Source: Micromonospora sp. KC213 (lineage in GTDB: Bacteria; Actinomycetota; Actinomycetes; Mycobacteriales; Micromonosporaceae). Taken from it: DNA of 35,063 bases. Every line of letters begins with the position of its first letter. Position 1 is the stretch's first letter. The translations under genes and the position numbers were made by a program. The notes below the pieces were generated by a model that did not search any database, was not told the origin of the DNA, and saw only the letters and a program-made list of their open reading frames with translations. Where the stretch lies: the NCBI RefSeq assembly GCF_004348325.1, contig NZ_SMKF01000048.1, positions 1-35,063 of the forward strand, read 5' to 3'. Positions 24,280 to 31,640 of this stretch are shown one piece after another.

Positions 24280-24325
24280 CCGGATCCGGGATCGGAGCCA
24301 CGCTCCGGACAGAGCCCCCGCTCTG
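24280..24325. promoter_or_regulatory. Three consecutive palindromes upstream of PL11
   Basis: CCGGATCCGG (24280-24289), CGGAGC-CAC-GCTCCG (24293-24307) and CAGAGC-CCCC-GCTCTG (24310-24325) follow each other within 46 bp. The last two share the core GAGC-N3/4-GCTC. They lie 195-240 nt upstream of the PL11 start and about 100 nt after the TSUP stop. They could be operators for a sugar regulator or weak hairpins after the TSUP gene. The rest of the 335-nt gap has no gene; a 5-bp hairpin (24376-24389) follows the TSUP stop. Confidence 0.45.
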
Positions 24326-24420
24326 CCGCCCACACCGGCGAGAGTCACACTGCGTACACGCGCCACGCGAACCGCCCACCTCGCGGTGGCATCCCGCAGC
24401 CGCGCCGCCGGCGGGGCGGG

Positions 24421-25398
24421 TCAGCGGTCGACGCCGGCCAGTCGCGGCTCGGCCTCGGCGGGCACGACAGCGACCGCAACCTCGGCGGCGGGGGCGGGCG
24501 CGTCCGCCTCGGCCAGGGCGGTGTCGGCGGTGGCGCGTGCCCGGCGGGTACGACGCAGCGCCCGCACCGCGAGGACCAGGGCGAGCAGCCAGCCGGCCGC
24601 GAGCAGGGCGTAGACCGCCGGGGTGAGCACCGGGCCGGCGTCGCCGGCGCGCAGCAGGGTACGGGCATTGGTCAGCACGATCACGCCACCGATGGCGGCG
24701 CCGAGCAGTTGCGCCGGGACGATCCGGACCAGCCAGGCGGCGATCGGGGCCGCGATGAGACCGCCGATCAGCAGCGCGGCGACGGTGGGCAGCAGGAATC
24801 CCTCACTGCCCAGACCGATCAGGAATCCGATGCTGGCGGCGGCGGCGACCATGAACTCGGCGGTGTCGACGGAACCGATCACCTTGCGCGGGGCGAGCCG
24901 GCCGGAGACCAGCAGCGCGGGGGTCGCCACCGGCCCCCACCCGCCACCGCCGGTGGCGTCGACGAAGCCGGCGACCAGGCCGAGCGGACCGAGGAACCGG
25001 CCGCGCAGCCCACCCGCGCCGGTGCGGGTGCGCAGCGGCCGGGCGAACCGGATCAGCAGGTACGCGCCGAGGACGAAGAGGATGCCGGACATCCACGGGG
25101 CGGCGGACTCGGTGGAGATGGCGCTGAGGAAGGTGGCCCCGGCGAAGGCGCCCAGCGCGCCGGGGACGGCGATGCGGGTCACCACCCGCCAGTCGACGTT
25201 GCCGAAGCGCCAGTGGGCGACGCCCGCGGCGAGGGTGGTGCCGATCTCGGCCAGGTGCACGGAGGCGGAGGCGGCCGCCGGCGCGACCCCGACGAAGAGC
25301 AGCAGGGTCGACGAGGTCAGCCCGTACGCCATGCCGAGTGCGCCGTCGACGAGCTGGGCGGCCAGGCCGACCAGGGCGAGGATCAGAAGCTTGCGCAC
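24421..25398 (-). CDS. TSUP (TauE/SafE) family anion exporter
   Basis: A polytopic membrane protein of 325 residues with about eight helices in two related halves. The N-terminal half contains AAQLVDGALGMAYGLTSSTL, the TauE/SafE signature. The second half repeats it as LVAGFVDATGGGGWGPVATP and then GSVDTAEFMVAAAASIG. Members export sulfite, sulfoacetate or similar sulfur anions. The C-terminal 40 residues are an Ala- and Glu-rich cytoplasmic tail. I prefer GTG 25396-25398 because GGAGG lies 5 nt upstream; ATG 25420-25422 would add eight residues but has its AGGAG directly abutting the codon. An Rrf2-family regulator gene lies upstream on the same strand, which fits control by sulfur status, as with CymR-type regulators. 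Confidence 0.9.
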   Translation of the reverse strand: MRKLLILALVGLAAQLVDGALGMAYGLTSSTLLLFVGVAPAAASASVHLAEIGTTLAAGVAHWRFGNVDWRVVTRIAVPGALGAFAGATFLSAISTESAAPWMSGILFVLGAYLLIRFARPLRTRTGAGGLRGRFLGPLGLVAGFVDATGGGGWGPVATPALLVSGRLAPRKVIGSVDTAEFMVAAAASIGFLIGLGSEGFLLPTVAALLIGGLIAAPIAAWLVRIVPAQLLGAAIGGVIVLTNARTLLRAGDAGPVLTPAVYALLAAGWLLALVLAVRALRRTRRARATADTALAEADAPAPAAEVAVAVVPAEAEPRLAGVDR

Positions 25399-25569
25399 GA
25401 GCCCCTCCAGGCTTTTCGGCATCTCCTACCAACTTGGCCGACAATGCGGTACGGAAGGCCCCGGGGTCAACCCCTGTGTCGCGGACTGGGACGCGACCCA
25501 CGGCGGACGGGTGAGAAACCGCGCGGATCGGGCGGTGGACCGGTCGCGGCAGCGGGCAACGCCTGCGCG

Positions 25570-26040
25570 TCAGCTCCAGGCGCGCGGGTCGGCGGCCAGC
25601 TCGTTGACGCGCCCCGGCAGCTTGCCGGCGGCCACGTCGGCAAGGCTCACCTGCTCCAGGATCGCCCGCTCGCTGGCCCGAAGCGCGATCCAGACGTCCT
25701 GCAACGCCTGCGCCGCGCCCTGGTACCCCAACTCCTCCGGGCGCTGGCCACGGACGTGGGCGAGGGGCCCGTCGATCACCCGGATGATCTCGGCGAGGGA
25801 GATCTCCGCCGCCGGCCGGGCCAGCCAGTAGCCGCCCTCGGGGCCACGCTGGGCCTGCACGATACCGCCGCGTCGCAGCTGGAGCAGGATGCTCTCGAGG
25901 AACTTCGGCGGAATGTCCTGGGCCCGGGCGATCTGCTCGGCGGTGACCGGCCGGGCCCGCCCGGCGTTCGCGCCGCCGGCGACCGCGGCCAACTCGGCGG
26001 ACGCGCGGAGGGCGTAGTCGACCCGGGCGGAGAGACGCAT
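25570..26040 (-). CDS. Rrf2 family transcriptional regulator
   Basis: A 156-residue regulator beginning MRLSARVDYALRASAELAAV, the standard Rrf2 N-terminus. The winged helix continues TAEQIARAQDIPPKFLESIL and LQLRRGGIVQAQRGPEGGYW. A dimerisation helix follows (RASERAILEQVSLADVAAGK). The protein has no cysteine at all, so it cannot hold the Fe-S cluster of IscR or NsrR; it is closer to the CymR type, which senses cysteine precursors through a partner enzyme. The -10 box 7 nt before the ATG suggests leaderless expression. The TSUP gene follows after about 150 nt and is the most likely local target. Confidence 0.92.
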   Translation of the reverse strand: MRLSARVDYALRASAELAAVAGGANAGRARPVTAEQIARAQDIPPKFLESILLQLRRGGIVQAQRGPEGGYWLARPAAEISLAEIIRVIDGPLAHVRGQRPEELGYQGAAQALQDVWIALRASERAILEQVSLADVAAGKLPGRVNELAADPRAWS

Positions 26041-26047
26041 GCCGGCA

Positions 26048-26053
26048 AGATTA
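26048..26053 (-). promoter_or_regulatory. -10 box of the Rrf2 gene
   Basis: On the - strand TAATCT lies at -13 to -8 relative to ATG 26038-26040, the same spacing as at polA. There is no Shine-Dalgarno sequence between them. The -35 region falls inside the 26-bp palindrome at 26060-26085. Confidence 0.55.
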
Positions 26054-26059
26054 GTCGGC

Positions 26060-26085
26060 GGCCCGACCGGCCGGCCGGTCGGGCC
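26060..26085. terminator. Perfect 26-bp palindrome between tesB and rrf2
   Basis: The 13 bases at 26060-26072 are followed directly by their exact complement (26073-26085). It starts 13 nt after the tesB stop and covers the -35 region of the Rrf2 gene. It can fold into a hairpin of about 11 bp and so end the pyk-tesB message; an operator role for Rrf2 autoregulation is also possible. Confidence 0.65.
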
Positions 26086-26097
26086 TCGCCCGTCCGA

Positions 26098-26982
26098 TCA
26101 CTCGCCGACGCGGCGCAGCAGGCCCTCCTGCACGGCGCTGGCGAGGTGCCGACCATCGGTGGTGAACATCCGGCCGGTGGCCAGCCCCCGGGCGCCGGAC
26201 GCCGACGGGCTCCAGCAGTCGTAGAGGAACCACTCGTCGGCCCGGAACGGCCGGTGGAACCACAGGGCGTGGTCCAGGCTGGCGCCGACCACTCCCCCGG
26301 GCCCCCACACCTCGCCGTGCACCGAGAGCACCGAGTCCAGCAGGGTCAGGTCGGAGGCGTACGTCAGGGCGCAGGCGTGCAGCAGCGGATCGTCGGGCAG
26401 CTTGCCGTCGATGCGCATCCAGACCCGCTGGTGCGGTTCGGCGGGCCGGTCGCCGGGGCGTACCCAACCGGGCTCACCCACGTACCGGACGTCGATCGGG
26501 CGCGGGATCTTTCCCCAGATGCCGAGCCGTTCCGGGTAGCGGGAGAGCCGGTCGGTCATGGTGGGGACCTGCTCCGGCCCGGGCACCTCGACCGGAACGG
26601 GTGCGTGATGGTCCAGCCCCTCCTCCTGCCGCTGGAACGACGCGGACATGAAGAAGATCGGCTTGTCGTGCTGCAGGGCCACCGACCGGCGCACCGAGAA
26701 GGACCGCCCGTCGCGAATGTTCTCCACCTGGTACTCGATCGGCTCGGCGGGGTCACCCGGGCGAACGAAGTAGCCGTGCAGCGAGTGCACCAGGCGTTCC
26801 GCATCGACGGTACGCCCGGCGGCGACCAGGGCCTGACCGGCGACCTGACCGCCGTACACCCGCTGCGGACCAACCGGAGGGCTCATCCCCCGGAACGTCA
26901 TCTCACCGGTGTGGTCGAGGTCGAGCACCTCCAACAACTGGTCGACCGCGGCCTGTCCGGTCAGCGCCGAACCGTCGGTCAC
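26098..26982 (-). CDS. tesB: Acyl-CoA thioesterase II
   Basis: A 294-residue double-hotdog thioesterase that hydrolyses acyl-CoA to free acid and CoA. It has RVYGGQVAGQALVAAGRTV and VHSLHGYFVRPGDPAEPIEY, both TesB signatures. The catalytic set can be placed at Asp211 (ALTYASDLTLLDS), Ser235 (GASLDHALWFHRPF, Thr or Ser in the family) and Gln285 (ASAVQEGLLR). The GTG start at 26980-26982 lies 7 nt after the pyk stop, so the two are co-transcribed. The physiological substrate is broad. The close link with pyruvate kinase is common in actinomycetes, but I know no functional reason for it. Confidence 0.95.
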   Translation of the reverse strand: MTDGSALTGQAAVDQLLEVLDLDHTGEMTFRGMSPPVGPQRVYGGQVAGQALVAAGRTVDAERLVHSLHGYFVRPGDPAEPIEYQVENIRDGRSFSVRRSVALQHDKPIFFMSASFQRQEEGLDHHAPVPVEVPGPEQVPTMTDRLSRYPERLGIWGKIPRPIDVRYVGEPGWVRPGDRPAEPHQRVWMRIDGKLPDDPLLHACALTYASDLTLLDSVLSVHGEVWGPGGVVGASLDHALWFHRPFRADEWFLYDCWSPSASGARGLATGRMFTTDGRHLASAVQEGLLRRVGE

Positions 26983-26989
26983 CGTACGC

Positions 26990-28438
26990 TCACTGCAGGG
27001 CCCGGGCGGAGGCGGCGTCGACCAACGAGCCGAGTTGGTGCACCCGCAGGGTGTTGGTGGAGCCCGGGGTGCCGGGCGGGCTGCCGGCCACGATCACCAC
27101 GTACTCGCCCGGGTTGGCCCGGTTGAGGCCGAGCAGGGCCTGGTCGACCTGGCGGAACATGTCGTCGGTGTGCTCGACGAACGGCATCAGGAACGTCTCC
27201 ACGCCCCAGCAGAGGGCGAGCTGGTTACGCACCTCGGGAACCGGAGTGAAGGCCAGCAGCGGCAGGTCGCAGTGCAGCCGGGAGAGCCGCTTGACGGTGT
27301 CGCCGGTCTGCGAGAACGCGACCAGCGCCTTGGCGCCGATGGCCCGGGCGATCGAGGAGGCGGCGACGGTGAGCGCGCCGCCGTGCGTACGCGGGTCGTG
27401 CTGGAGCCGGGGCACCCCGATCGAGCCGGCCTCGGTGGTGGTGACGATCTTCGCCATGGTGCTGACGGTGAGCACCGGGTACTTTCCGACGCTGGTCTCG
27501 CCGGAGAGCATCACCGCGTCCGCGCCGTCGAGCACGGCGTTGGCCACGTCCGAGGCCTCCGCCCGGGTCGGGCGAGAGTTCTCGATCATGGAGTCGAGCA
27601 TCTGGGTGGCCACGATGACCGGCTTGGCGTTCTCCCGGCACAGCTGCACGGCGCGCTTCTGCACCAACGGCACCTGGTCCAGCGGAAGCTCCACGCCCAG
27701 GTCGCCGCGGGCGACCATGATGCCGTCGAAGGCGAGCACGATCGCCTCCAGGTGGTCCACCGCCTCGGGCTTCTCCACCTTGGCCAGCACCGGGCGGTAC
27801 ACACCCTCCTCCGCCATGATCGCGTGGACGAGCTTGATGTCCTCGGCCGAGCGGACGAAGGAAAGCGCGATCATGTCGACCCCGAGACCGAGGGCGAAAC
27901 GCAGGTCTTCGGCGTCCTTCTCGGACATGGCGGGCACGCTGACCGCGACGTTCGGCAGCGAGACACCCTTGTTGTTCGAGACCGGACCGCCCTCGGTGAC
28001 CAGGCAACGAATGTCGTTGCCGGTGACGTCGCTGACCTCGACGGCGACCCGCCCGTCGTCGATCAGCAGTCGGTCGCCCGGCTTGACCTCCTGCGGCAGC
28101 TTCCGGTAGGTGCAGGAGACCCGGTCCCGGGTGCCGAGGATGTCGTCGCCGGTGATCACCACCGAGTCGCCGGTGCGCCACTCGTGCGGGCCGTCGGCGA
28201 ACCGGCCGAGGCGGATCTTCGGGCCCTGCAGGTCGGCCAGGACGGCGACGGGACGACCGGCCGCGTCGGCCGCCTCGCGCACCAGGCGGTACACCGCCTC
28301 GTGATCTTCGTGGCTGCCATGGCTGAAGTTGAGCCGGGCCACGTTCATGCCCGCCTCGACGAGCCCCCGGATCCGCTCCGGAGACGACGTGGCGGGGCCA
28401 AGGGTGCAGACGATCTTCGCGCGGCGTGTCACGCCCAT
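26990..28438 (-). CDS. pyk: Pyruvate kinase
   Basis: Glycolytic enzyme that makes pyruvate and ATP from phosphoenolpyruvate and ADP; 482 residues. It starts [20 protein letters not shown]. Landmarks are [30 protein letters not shown], the catalytic Lys in [15 protein letters not shown], the metal-binding Glu and Asp in [36 protein letters not shown] and [18 protein letters not shown]. The C-terminal domain ends [20 protein letters not shown]. The B domain (about 70-170) is complete. The ATG at 28436-28438 is chosen; GGAGGAG lies 11 nt upstream, a little far. GTG two codons later (28430-28432) is an alternative, since TAGCCT is then placed for leaderless transcription. tesB follows after 7 nt. 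Confidence 0.97.
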   Translation of the reverse strand: MGVTRRAKIVCTLGPATSSPERIRGLVEAGMNVARLNFSHGSHEDHEAVYRLVREAADAAGRPVAVLADLQGPKIRLGRFADGPHEWRTGDSVVITGDDILGTRDRVSCTYRKLPQEVKPGDRLLIDDGRVAVEVSDVTGNDIRCLVTEGGPVSNNKGVSLPNVAVSVPAMSEKDAEDLRFALGLGVDMIALSFVRSAEDIKLVHAIMAEEGVYRPVLAKVEKPEAVDHLEAIVLAFDGIMVARGDLGVELPLDQVPLVQKRAVQLCRENAKPVIVATQMLDSMIENSRPTRAEASDVANAVLDGADAVMLSGETSVGKYPVLTVSTMAKIVTTTEAGSIGVPRLQHDPRTHGGALTVAASSIARAIGAKALVAFSQTGDTVKRLSRLHCDLPLLAFTPVPEVRNQLALCWGVETFLMPFVEHTDDMFRQVDQALLGLNRANPGEYVVIVAGSPPGTPGSTNTLRVHQLGSLVDAASARALQ

Positions 28439-28439
28439 C

Positions 28440-28445
28440 AGGCTA
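28440..28445 (-). promoter_or_regulatory. pyk: Possible -10 box of pyk
   Basis: On the - strand TAGCCT lies at -13 to -8 relative to the GTG at 28430-28432, the same geometry as at polA and rrf2. If it is used, translation would start two codons after the ATG. A Shine-Dalgarno-like GGAGGAG overlapping this region is the competing explanation. Confidence 0.35.
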
Positions 28446-28637
28446 GTCTCTCCTCCGGATCGACCTGGGAGCCGACCCCTTGCGGACTGTGGAACGGTTG
28501 TCCAACGACGCGCGACCGGGCGGGTGGGCCGGCGGGACGCGGGCCGTACCGGAGGACGTCGTGAGCGGCGGGCATCGGCGACCGCGCGCCGGGAATCGTA
28601 CCGCTCGCCGGCACCGAAGGCCCGAGGCGGACCCGTG

Positions 28638-28654
28638 GACGCCCCGCGGGCGTC
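28638..28654 (-). terminator. Hairpin after yciI-like gene
   Basis: GACGCCC (28638-28644) and GGGCGTC (28648-28654) form a perfect 7-bp stem with a CGC loop, 11 nt after the stop codon of the YciI-like gene. The gap 28439-28665 otherwise holds only the pyk promoter region. Confidence 0.5.
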
Positions 28655-28665
28655 GACCCGTAGGC

Positions 28666-29031
28666 TCAGCCCTCCGTCCTGGCCAGCGGGAACTCCAACG
28701 CGCCGGCCGGGCAGAGGAAGGTCAGCACGTCCACCTGGTAGAGCCCGGCCTGCACGGCCGGGTCGGCCTCCATGACGGTGCGGACGTCGTCCACCGAGCC
28801 GGTGCGGGCCAGGCCGATGCCGATGGGCGGCGCCGGCTCCCGGGCCGGCCCGTCGATCGAACCGGCGACCAGCACCAAACCCCGACGCTGCAACGCCTGC
28901 ATGTGCGCCAGGTGCTCGGCCTGGAGCCGCTGCACGGTCTCCTGGGGCAGCACCGGCCCGGCCGGCCCCGGATAGAGCACGATGCACTCGTACGTGTCCA
29001 GCGCGAAGTCCAGCTGCGGCCTGTCTGTCAT
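28666..29031 (-). CDS. YciI-like (YCII domain) protein
   Basis: A 121-residue protein with a ferredoxin-like alpha+beta fold typical of the YCII-related domain. ATG 29029-29031 is preceded by GGGAGGG at good distance and starts MTDRPQLDFALDTYECIVLY. Landmarks are VQRLQAEHLAHMQALQRRGL with the conserved His (about residue 45), VLVAGSIDGPAREPAPPIGI and MEADPAVQAGLYQVDVLTFL with the conserved Asp. Members bind or act on small molecules and in some cases dechlorinate or lactonise aromatics; nothing here fixes the role. It is transcribed alone and ends in a hairpin. Confidence 0.85.
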   Translation of the reverse strand: MTDRPQLDFALDTYECIVLYPGPAGPVLPQETVQRLQAEHLAHMQALQRRGLVLVAGSIDGPAREPAPPIGIGLARTGSVDDVRTVMEADPAVQAGLYQVDVLTFLCPAGALEFPLARTEG

Positions 29032-29227
29032 GGCGTTCCCTCCCGCGCTGCCGGCGTGCGTACCGCGCCGGCCCCGACTCGGCCCAGCGTCGCACGGCCG
29101 AACCGGCCGCAGCGGGCGCTTGCGGCACTTACCCCGGGTCACGTCCGGTAACCCGGCGGATGGGTGGTTCGTCCCCACGTGTCACCCGGCGGACATGGTC
29201 GACGAGCATCGGTGCCGGCGGCGCTCC

Positions 29228-29618
29228 ATGGCGTCGGTCTGGCTGGTCGGCATTGAGGACGAGCCCCAACGCTCGGGCGAGATCTGCCTCTTCGAGGTGT
29301 TCGGCGACGCGATCGACCGGACCGGACCAACGGTGGGCATGGGCATCCACCCGTTCCGTGACCCCGCCCTGCGCGACGACTTCAGCACACCGCGGCTACC
29401 GATCGACGTGACCGATTTCCACGTCTACGCCGCCGACTGGCGCCCGGGCCCGAGTGGACTTCTTCGTTGACGGCCACCACGTGCGCACCGTGGAGCAGGC
29501 GCCGGACTACCCCATGCAGATGATGATCGGCGTCTTCGACCTCCCCGCGAAGCCGGCGGCGGCCGCGCACGCCGGCCACGTGCCGTTTTTCGTGCTCGAC
29601 TACGTCCGCGAGGGCTAG
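29228..29618 (+). pseudogene. GH16-type glycosidase relic, truncated and frameshifted
   Basis: From ATG 29228 the frame reads ASVWLVGIEDEPQRSGEICL and FEVFGDAIDRTGPTVGMGIH, then FHVYAADWRPG, and then leaves the family and stops at 29468-29470. One base on, the frame resumes as RVDFFVDGHHVRTVEQAPDY and PMQMMIGVFDLPAKPAA and ends at TAG 29616-29618. Removing one C from the three-C run at 29449-29451 restores one frame. The parts match the C-terminal half of an actinobacterial GH16 (laminarinase-like) protein. The active-site segment is GEICLFEVFG, with Cys where most GH16 enzymes have Asp. The N-terminal half of the domain and any signal peptide are missing upstream. It is therefore a decayed fragment. 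Confidence 0.8.
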
Positions 29619-29720
29619 CTGGCAGACCGCTGAACAAGGCGGCGTGAAGGTTCGGACCGTCTGCCACGCAGCCGCCGGCCGGGCATCGGTGTCGTGGCTA
29701 CCGCACAGACCGAGCACAGG

Positions 29721-31115
29721 TCAGTGCCGGATCACCACGAGCGTCGGCGCCCGCTCGGCGACCACCTTCGCGGCGCGGGCCAATCTGTGTGGATCCACCG
29801 CGCCGAACGTCTCGTCCAGAATCAGCACGTCAGCCCCCTGCAACAGCGCCCTGCCGAGGAAAACCAGGCTGCGTTCCCCGTGCGACAGCCGCCAGCCGGT
29901 CTCCCCGACGATCTGCGCCAAACCGGCGGGCATCCGGTCGAGAAGCTCGCCAAGGCCCAGCGCCCGGCACACCTCGTCGGCGTGGCGCAGGTCGTCCTGC
30001 TCGGCCGGCCAACGCCGACCGAGCAGGAGGTTCATCGCCAATGTGCCCAGCAGGAGATGGTTCTGCTCGGCCTGCGGCACCGCGAGCACCCGACGTTGCC
30101 ACGTGGCCGCGCCAACGACCTCACGCTCGACGCCGTGCAGGCGCAACTCGCCTCCGGTCGGCACGTACCGGCCCGACAGAACGGCCGCCAGCGTGGATTT
30201 GCCGCTGCCCGACGGGCCCTGGATGAGCACCCGTTCACCGGTGCCGACACGCAGATACACATCGCGCAACGCAACCCGGTCGCGGCCCGGGTAGCGGTAG
30301 CCGATCGCCCGCGCCTCGATCACCGCGCTGTCGGTCGCCACGGCCGGCGCCGGGTGGTCCGCCGGAGTGTTCCCCGCGCGGCGAACGCCACGGTCGGGAA
30401 GCAGCGGGCGCAGCTGCGCCCAGGCGCACCACGCGTCCACCATGCCGGCCAACCCCACCTCCAGTCGCGTCAACGCGCCGAACCCGACGAGCACCCCGAC
30501 CGCACCGGCCGCCACCGAGGCCGGGGATGCCTGCGCGTTCGCGACGCCCGCGAGCAGCACCACACCCGCCAACGCCCAACCGCGCGGAACCACCACGGTC
30601 AGCGCGGCGAGCCAGCGGTCACCGCGACGGCCCAGTTCGTCGTAGGCCGTCAGCGCGGCTTCCTCACCGTCGTGGCGCGACTCAGGTCGCTGCTGCACCG
30701 ACCGGGTGCGGTGCCCGGCCATCCTCTCCGCGAGATCGTTGCCGAGCCGCATCCGAGCTGCGGCCCAGCGACCACGGTGACGGACATAGCGGTGGGTGGC
30801 GAAGGCGGCGACGGCCAGCCATGCCGCCAGCGCGCCCGGGGCTACCGGGCCGAGAGCCTCCGCCAGCAGCAGCATGGCCGCCCGAGTTCCAGGCTGGCGG
30901 CAACGCCGCCGAGTGCGCCGCCCACGGCCAGGTCCTCGATACCTTCTGCCTCCAGGGCTCGACCGAGCAGGTGGCCGGTGCCCTCGCGGCGCACTCCGGC
31001 GAGGTCGAGCTCCAGCGCCCCGTGCAGCAACCGGCGGCGCAGTCGGCCACCGGCCTGACCGCGCCTCCCGATGAAGTGCGACGGCCAGCTCCACCGGGTC
31101 GTACGTCGTGGTCAC
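29721..31115 (-). pseudogene. ABC exporter remnant with internal frameshifts
   Basis: The 3' part (29721 to about 30880) encodes a good ABC exporter end. It has four hydrophobic segments (GPVAPGALAAWLAVAAFATH; GWALAGVVLLAGVANAQAS), Walker [18 protein letters not shown]-loop AVPQAEQNHLLLGTLAMNLL, signature LSHGERSLVFLGRAL, Walker B VLILDETFGAVD and the switch His in TLVVIRH just before the stop. From about 31050 to 30885 the protein-like reading lies in a different frame (LLHGALELDLAGVRREGTGH, LLGRALEAEGIEDLAVGGAL), so two compensating indels are implied. The translation of the open frame there is only Arg/Pro-rich. The first transmembrane helices are absent, since upstream lies the repeat-peptide gene. 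It is probably non-functional, unless the indels are sequencing errors and the missing half is supplied elsewhere. Confidence 0.75.
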
Positions 31116-31177
31116 CGTCGGGTCCCTCTCGTCGCCCGTCGTCAGGTCACCCGGCCGCGCCAGCCGGTGCCGCTGGC

Positions 31178-31468
31178 TCAGGTGCGCGACCCGCCGGCCT
31201 CTGCCAGGGCCTGGCTGTGGTTCGCCCCGATGGGCACCACGCCGGCCCGCACCTCACTACGCACCACGAGCGCCTCACTGTGGTTCATCGACAGTCGACC
31301 CGCCCGCACCTGGCTGCGCACCGCCAACGTCTCCTTGCGGTCGCCCGCAGGAGCCTCGCCGGTCGCCGGGGTACGCACGGTCACCGCCTCGCTGTGGTGC
31401 TCCGACTGGCCGCCAGCCCGCGTGTCGGTACGGTCGGCGCGCGGGCCGGCGGGGTAGCTCGTCTGCAT
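31178..31468 (-). CDS. Small protein with four ~20-residue repeats
   Basis: A 96-residue peptide. ATG 31466-31468 is preceded by GAAGGGAAAG at Shine-Dalgarno distance. After a 23-residue head (MQTSYPAGPRADRTDTRAGG) come four imperfect repeats starting at His24, Asp43, Asn62 and Asn83: HHSEAVTVRT, DRKETLAVRSQVRAG, NHSEALVVRSEVRAG and NHSQAL. The period is 19, 19 and 21 residues. The consensus is (N/H)-H-S-(E/Q)-A-(L/V)-x-V-R-S-x-V-R-A-G. It has no Cys, no Trp, no signal peptide and no membrane helix. An ABC exporter remnant follows 62 nt downstream on the same strand and a LAL regulator lies upstream. The arrangement recalls multi-core peptide precursors, but no modifying enzyme is present, so the role is unknown. 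I recall small bacterial proteins with similar NHN-x-T and VKAG-type repeats but cannot name a family. Confidence 0.65.
   Translation of the reverse strand: MQTSYPAGPRADRTDTRAGGQSEHHSEAVTVRTPATGEAPAGDRKETLAVRSQVRAGRLSMNHSEALVVRSEVRAGVVPIGANHSQALAEAGGSRT
31205..31399 (-). repeat. Tandem ~60-bp coding repeats
   Basis: Units lie at 31343-31399, 31286-31342, 31223-31285 and 31205-31222 (partial), all in one frame. At DNA level the segment GCCTnnCTGTGGTT recurs at about 31210, 31271 and 31388, while other parts have diverged, so the repeats are old and probably kept for the protein. Confidence 0.7.
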
Positions 31469-31544
31469 GTCTTTCCCTTCGATCGTCGATGTCGCGGCGC
31501 GCGGACGCCCAGCCGTCGGACACATCGGTTCCTGACCTGTTGCG

Positions 31545-31565
31545 GCTCTGGGTGTGCCCCAGAGC
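31545..31565 (-). terminator. Hairpin between LAL gene and repeat-peptide gene
   Basis: GCTCTGGG (31545-31552) and CCCAGAGC (31558-31565) form a perfect 8-bp stem with a 5-nt loop. It lies about 75 nt after the LAL regulator stop and 77 nt before the repeat-peptide start. It could terminate the regulator mRNA or be a leader structure of the peptide gene. Confidence 0.5.
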
Positions 31566-31640
31566 GACGACCGTACGACCGCGTGCCGTGCCCCAGCGGA
31601 CCACTCACCAGGCAGCACCGGGGTACCAGTTGGACCGCCG

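Noticed and set aside
24148..27126. A 992-codon open frame on the + strand
   Set aside because: It spans three real - strand genes (TSUP, rrf2, tesB) and an intergenic gap; composition is Gly-, Arg- and Gln-rich without domains.
29620..29666. Inverted repeat TGGCAGAC ... GTCTGCCA between the GH16 relic and the exporter
   Set aside because: The 31-nt loop makes it a weak terminator and no insertion-sequence ends or target duplication could be matched to it.
31116..31177. Upstream extension of the exporter frame (VAHLSQRHRLARPGDLTTG) as its missing N-terminus
   Set aside because: It is in frame and open but shows no transmembrane segment or exporter motif, and it is too short to replace the missing helices.
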